8,909 nucleotides of DNA from Candidatus Zhuqueibacterota bacterium 4484_219 (GTDB lineage Bacteria; Zhuqueibacterota; JdFR-76; 4484-219): NCBI GenBank assembly GCA_002085035.1, contig MZGM01000068.1, positions 1 to 8,909 of the forward strand. Reading direction: 5' to 3'. This document shows, in pieces, positions 6,737-8,909 of the stretch. Both the position numbers and the translations under genes were made by a program. Position 1 is the stretch's first letter, and the number at the start of each line of letters is the position of its first letter. A model generated the notes under the pieces. That model worked only from the letters and a program-made list of their open reading frames with translations. It did not search any database and had not been told where the DNA came from.

Positions 6737-7360
6737 TTAAATTTGAAAAAATTTGTTTTTGGAGTTGGGTTTAGATTGAGAGGTTTTTTCGGTAGTTTTT
6801 TCTCTTAGAAAAAGAAGGATTAATGCTACTGCTACCGCACCTGGAACAGCAGAGAGAGCAAAGACCATCCGATAAGCTTCTATTTTCCAGGCTAACAAGC
6901 AGAAGGCAATAAAGGTGCCCACGATAGCACCCATAGTGTCCATCATTCGATGAAATCCGAAGGAGCGACCACGTTGAGCCTGAACTGCCGAATCAGCAAT
7001 TAGCGCATCGCGTGGAGAGGTACGTATTCCCTTGCCCACTCGATCCAAAAACCGAATACCCAATACCTGTGTCCAACTGGTAGTAAGTGCCAGCAAAGGT
7101 TTTACTAAGGTGGATAAACCATAGCCACTTAGAACAAAAGGTTTTCGTCGGTTGACCCGGTCAGACCACCACCCTGATGCTACCTTTAGTAAGCTGGCAG
7201 TAGCTTCTGCCACTCCTTCAATTATTCCAATGGAAGTCATGGTGGATTGTAACACTTTCTTCAGAAACAAGGGCAGGATAGGTAGAATCATCTCAGAAGA
7301 GACATCTGTGAAAAAGCTTACCCATCCCAGTATCTTGATGGTGCGCGGGATTTTTAGCAC
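6737..7360 (-). CDS. MFS transporter, N-terminal half (frameshifted fragment)
   Basis: 207 residues with transmembrane segments 1-6 of a major-facilitator permease. The hallmark cytoplasmic loop between helices 2 and 3 reads GWWSDRVNRRK (63-73). LDRVGKGIRTSPRDALIADS follows at about 105-124, a signature of one bacterial MFS subgroup. The start is GTG (7360), supported by GGGAG 8 bases upstream. After helix 6 a charged linker runs into a T6 homopolymer, and the frame then stops at TAA within a few codons, losing the C-half. The C-half is intact in the +1 frame (6193-6702). The gene starts 56 bases after the PrdB-like gene. A single unbroken CDS at 6193-7360 would be expected if the indel is an artefact. 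Confidence 0.88.
   Translation of the reverse strand: MLKIPRTIKILGWVSFFTDVSSEMILPILPLFLKKVLQSTMTSIGIIEGVAEATASLLKVASGWWSDRVNRRKPFVLSGYGLSTLVKPLLALTTSWTQVLGIRFLDRVGKGIRTSPRDALIADSAVQAQRGRSFGFHRMMDTMGAIVGTFIAFCLLAWKIEAYRMVFALSAVPGAVAVALILLFLREKTTEKTSQSKPNSKNKFFQI
6746..6751 (-). other. Frameshift site: six-base A/T homopolymer in the MFS gene
   Basis: The minus strand reads AAA TTT TTT CAA ATT TAA in the N-half frame. With five T instead of six it reads AAA TTT TTC AAA TTT AAG and flows directly into the C-terminal half. A one-base insertion in the T run therefore explains the split exactly. Confidence 0.8.
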
Positions 7361-7368
7361 GAATTTTT

Positions 7369-7373
7369 CTCCC
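7369..7373 (-). promoter_or_regulatory. Ribosome binding site for the GTG start of the MFS gene
   Basis: The minus strand reads GGGAG, 8 bases, GTG (7360). The frame is open further upstream but without a better start, so this site sets the N-terminus just before the first helix. Confidence 0.65.
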
Positions 7374-7416
7374 AGTTTGCTTTTAATAGCATGTCCGCTA
7401 AAAATCGCTTGAGGTA

Positions 7417-8115
7417 TTAAGACTTACTGATCGAGTATTCCGGATATTGTTTTTCAACTACTAACCCCGGTTCATCTAATTCTGTTAATAAACAAAGGGC
7501 ATCCAAAACTACCTGGCGTTGCAATTCTGTCTGGTGGGGTGGGCCTACTGCATGTCCAGGTTTGAATCCAACGGGGTAAAGGGCTCGTGGGGGTTTGCTT
7601 AGGCGCGTCACGCGGGGAAACTGTGTAATCAGTACTGTGGGGATACCACGTTCTTCCACTACTTTTTGTACTGTGATGGCGATACGATGGCAAAACAGTC
7701 CCCCTGCGGTTATCAAAACAGCCCCACTTTGCGATGCTTCTGCTATCTCGGCTATCTGAGGCGCTACCACCCGCTTGATGCGAGCTTGGATTAGATGATA
7801 TCCATAAACACTTACGTGTTCGTCAGTAACTCCTTTAATCCGTCCTGCCGAAATCAATTCTCGTAGCCGATCTATGGGGAAAATGCAATTGATGTCTCCG
7901 TCAATATTGGAATGGTCAAAGTAACGATGTGGAACACACAAATCTTCTGCACGGATATTTCCTGGGATAAGCCAAAACCCCGATTTTGGCTCCTCAAAGG
8001 GTTGTCCCTTTTGCATTACCCCGGCTGTTGAAATCAGCATTATTTTTTTCAGCGGTAAATCACCCAGGAAACGAGTAAAGGGACTATCCCACCGTTGTTG
8101 TTTAACTCTTTTCAT
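7417..8115 (-). CDS. Selenoprotein B / PrdB-family (GRDB) protein lacking selenocysteine
   Basis: A 232-aa cytosolic protein matching the glycine/sarcosine/betaine/D-proline reductase selenoprotein B family, and close in length to PrdB rather than to the longer GrdB. Supporting blocks: LISTAGVM (27-34), VPHRYFDHS (61-69) with a following D-x-N-x-x-FP-x-DRLREL, then a hydrophobic strand into ITAGGLFCHR (135-144), ERGIPTVLIT (155-164), and a Pro/Gly-rich FKPGHAVGPP (184-193). In family members the redox centre is Sec-x-x-Cys. Here Cys142 is kept, but the Sec position is Gly139, codon GGA (7699-7701), one base from TGA. Reductase chemistry is therefore doubtful. No PrdA, GrdA/E or thioredoxin partner is nearby. 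The ATG at 8115 has no Shine-Dalgarno; codon 26 (ATG, 8040) has none either. Role unknown. Confidence 0.82.
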   Translation of the reverse strand: MKRVKQQRWDSPFTRFLGDLPLKKIMLISTAGVMQKGQPFEEPKSGFWLIPGNIRAEDLCVPHRYFDHSNIDGDINCIFPIDRLRELISAGRIKGVTDEHVSVYGYHLIQARIKRVVAPQIAEIAEASQSGAVLITAGGLFCHRIAITVQKVVEERGIPTVLITQFPRVTRLSKPPRALYPVGFKPGHAVGPPHQTELQRQVVLDALCLLTELDEPGLVVEKQYPEYSISKS

Positions 8116-8121
8116 GATCGG

Positions 8122-8150
8122 TATTTATTAGGTGATAATATTTGTTTCAA
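8122..8150 (-). promoter_or_regulatory. Candidate promoter for the PrdB-like gene
   Basis: On the minus strand TTGAAA (8145-8150) is followed after 17 bases by TAAATA (8122-8127), a weak -10. Transcription would begin near the ATG at 8115, giving a leaderless or nearly leaderless mRNA. That would fit the absence of a ribosome binding site. A second reading uses TATTAT (8135-8140) as -10, with a poorer -35. The spacer is very AT-rich, so matches are easy to find by chance. Confidence 0.3.
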
Positions 8151-8177
8151 AAAATATATGAAAAATCTACTAACTAA

Positions 8178-8909
8178 TCAATACCTTTTTTGGCTGGTTT
8201 TGGGCAAGGAAGTGTTGTTTATCATTATCGACCCCAAAAAATATTCAACCAAACTATAAAGGGAAAAGATTGCAGTCACAAATATTGTTGTCCAGGCCAT
8301 CATTTGTACGTCAGCGAACTTGATTTCCGTAGGGATTAGACTGATCATCTTGCATGTTTTGAGCCAGGCCTTTAACAAGATTAGAATCAGAATTCCCAAA
8401 AGTCCAACACCGATTAGCCCAGAGGCGACTGTAACCTGTAAAACTAACTGGTGAGCATGCCACCAATTAAAAAAATGACGGAAGTTGCCAAATCCGATTC
8501 CTGTCCATGGGAAGTAATGGATCAGCTTTAATGCGCCGCGCCAGATCACTATTCGGTTCCCGGGTAAATGCACAATGTGTTGTCCTTGAGGGTCAAGATC
8601 TTGTAACATTACCGCCGCCGAATGTTCAGGCGTTAATTCTTTGCTATCAGTCAACTTTTTGGGAACAAGGGAATACATGCGGTGTTGCATAGTAGGATTC
8701 GTTAGTACGAACCCCAGCAGCACCAGTAGAAGAAAACTGGCACGAACTACCAAGAAAACCCTGGCTAATCTTAACTGGGAATGAAGAAGACCGAGAACAA
8801 TCAAAGCGATAGCAAATCCTGCTAACAGCACAAATCCGCTTCGGGAATAGGTGTAACCCAATGCTATCGCCTGGACCGCCAAAGTGGTTGTAAAAAGAAG
8901 GTTCCATCT
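8178..8909 (-). CDS. O-antigen ligase/polymerase (WaaL/Wzy_C-type) membrane protein, C-terminal part
   Basis: The last 243 residues of an integral membrane protein whose 5' end lies beyond the window. The frame is open to the edge, and an internal TTG at 8882 is not a real start. Visible features: a helix ending in TYSRSGF, the T-x-SR-G pattern of these enzymes. Two further helices follow. Then comes a long extracytoplasmic loop containing NRIVIWRGALKLI and FPWTGIGFGNF, followed by HAHQLVLQ with the His pair typical of the ligase active-site loop and a GLIG helix. Two final transmembrane segments and a short basic tail close the protein. The family transfers or polymerises undecaprenyl-linked glycans on the periplasmic face, in LPS O-antigen, capsule or protein glycosylation. 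Which acceptor is used here cannot be told. The next gene begins 62 bases downstream. Confidence 0.88.
   Translation of the reverse strand, partial: RWNLLFTTTLAVQAIALGYTYSRSGFVLLAGFAIALIVLGLLHSQLRLARVFLVVRASFLLLVLLGFVLTNPTMQHRMYSLVPKKLTDSKELTPEHSAAVMLQDLDPQGQHIVHLPGNRIVIWRGALKLIHYFPWTGIGFGNFRHFFNWWHAHQLVLQVTVASGLIGVGLLGILILILLKAWLKTCKMISLIPTEIKFADVQMMAWTTIFVTAIFSLYSLVEYFLGSIMINNTSLPKTSQKRY

Noticed and set aside
6737..6760. Programmed frameshift producing the full MFS protein
   Set aside because: A +1 slip on UUU-UUC is chemically possible, but there is no stop directly at the shift site, no visible stimulatory element, and the family is not known for recoding. A homopolymer indel is simpler.
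7699..7701. A readthrough selenocysteine codon in the PrdB-like gene
   Set aside because: The codon at the expected Sec position is GGA and the frame is open throughout, so no Sec insertion can be claimed from this sequence.
8647..8907. 86-residue minus-strand frame overlapping the O-antigen ligase gene
   Set aside because: It lies in another frame of the ligase gene, has no family features, and the ligase frame carries clear transmembrane and motif evidence.

Overview
Nine genes are visible in this window. All lie on the minus strand, so transcription runs from high to low coordinates. Codon content, Lpd sequence style and envelope genes suggest a Gram-negative-like bacterium of moderate GC, possibly a poorly sampled environmental lineage. 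Nothing in the window fixes the phylum. There are no rRNAs, tRNAs, CRISPR arrays or transposases.

In transcription order: (1) the C-terminal part of an O-antigen ligase/polymerase-type membrane protein (8909-8178, cut by the window edge). (2) A 232-aa homologue of the selenoprotein B / D-proline reductase PrdB family that has Gly, codon GGA, where the family's selenocysteine would be expected (8115-7417). (3) A major-facilitator transporter broken into N and C halves by a +1 shift at a six-base homopolymer (7360-6193). (4) A SpoIIM/DUF95-like membrane protein (6165-5596), whose stop codon overlaps the start of (5), a diacylglycerol-kinase-fold lipid kinase (5596-4625). (6) A secreted DUF4139/MuiA-type protein with a GTG start and a strong ribosome binding site (4524-2929). 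(7) A zinc-ribbon Nudix hydrolase (2859-2287). (8) Dihydrolipoyl dehydrogenase (2225-822). (9) A short, very AT-rich, lysine-rich gene with a possible uracil-DNA-glycosylase-like fold (595-47).

Genes 3-5 are tightly packed and probably form one operon. Genes 1, 4, 5 and 6 all concern membrane or envelope biology, while the Nudix and Lpd genes are housekeeping functions. The last 600 bases look foreign to the rest. The AT-rich gene is flanked on one side by a 55-bp twin-hairpin repeat (644-698) and on the other by a structured, attC-like sequence running off the window (1-49).

The items most worth a second look are the Sec-to-Gly replacement in the PrdB-like protein, the MFS frameshift, the twin-hairpin element and the AT-rich terminal island. 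I see no convincing complete new multi-gene system.
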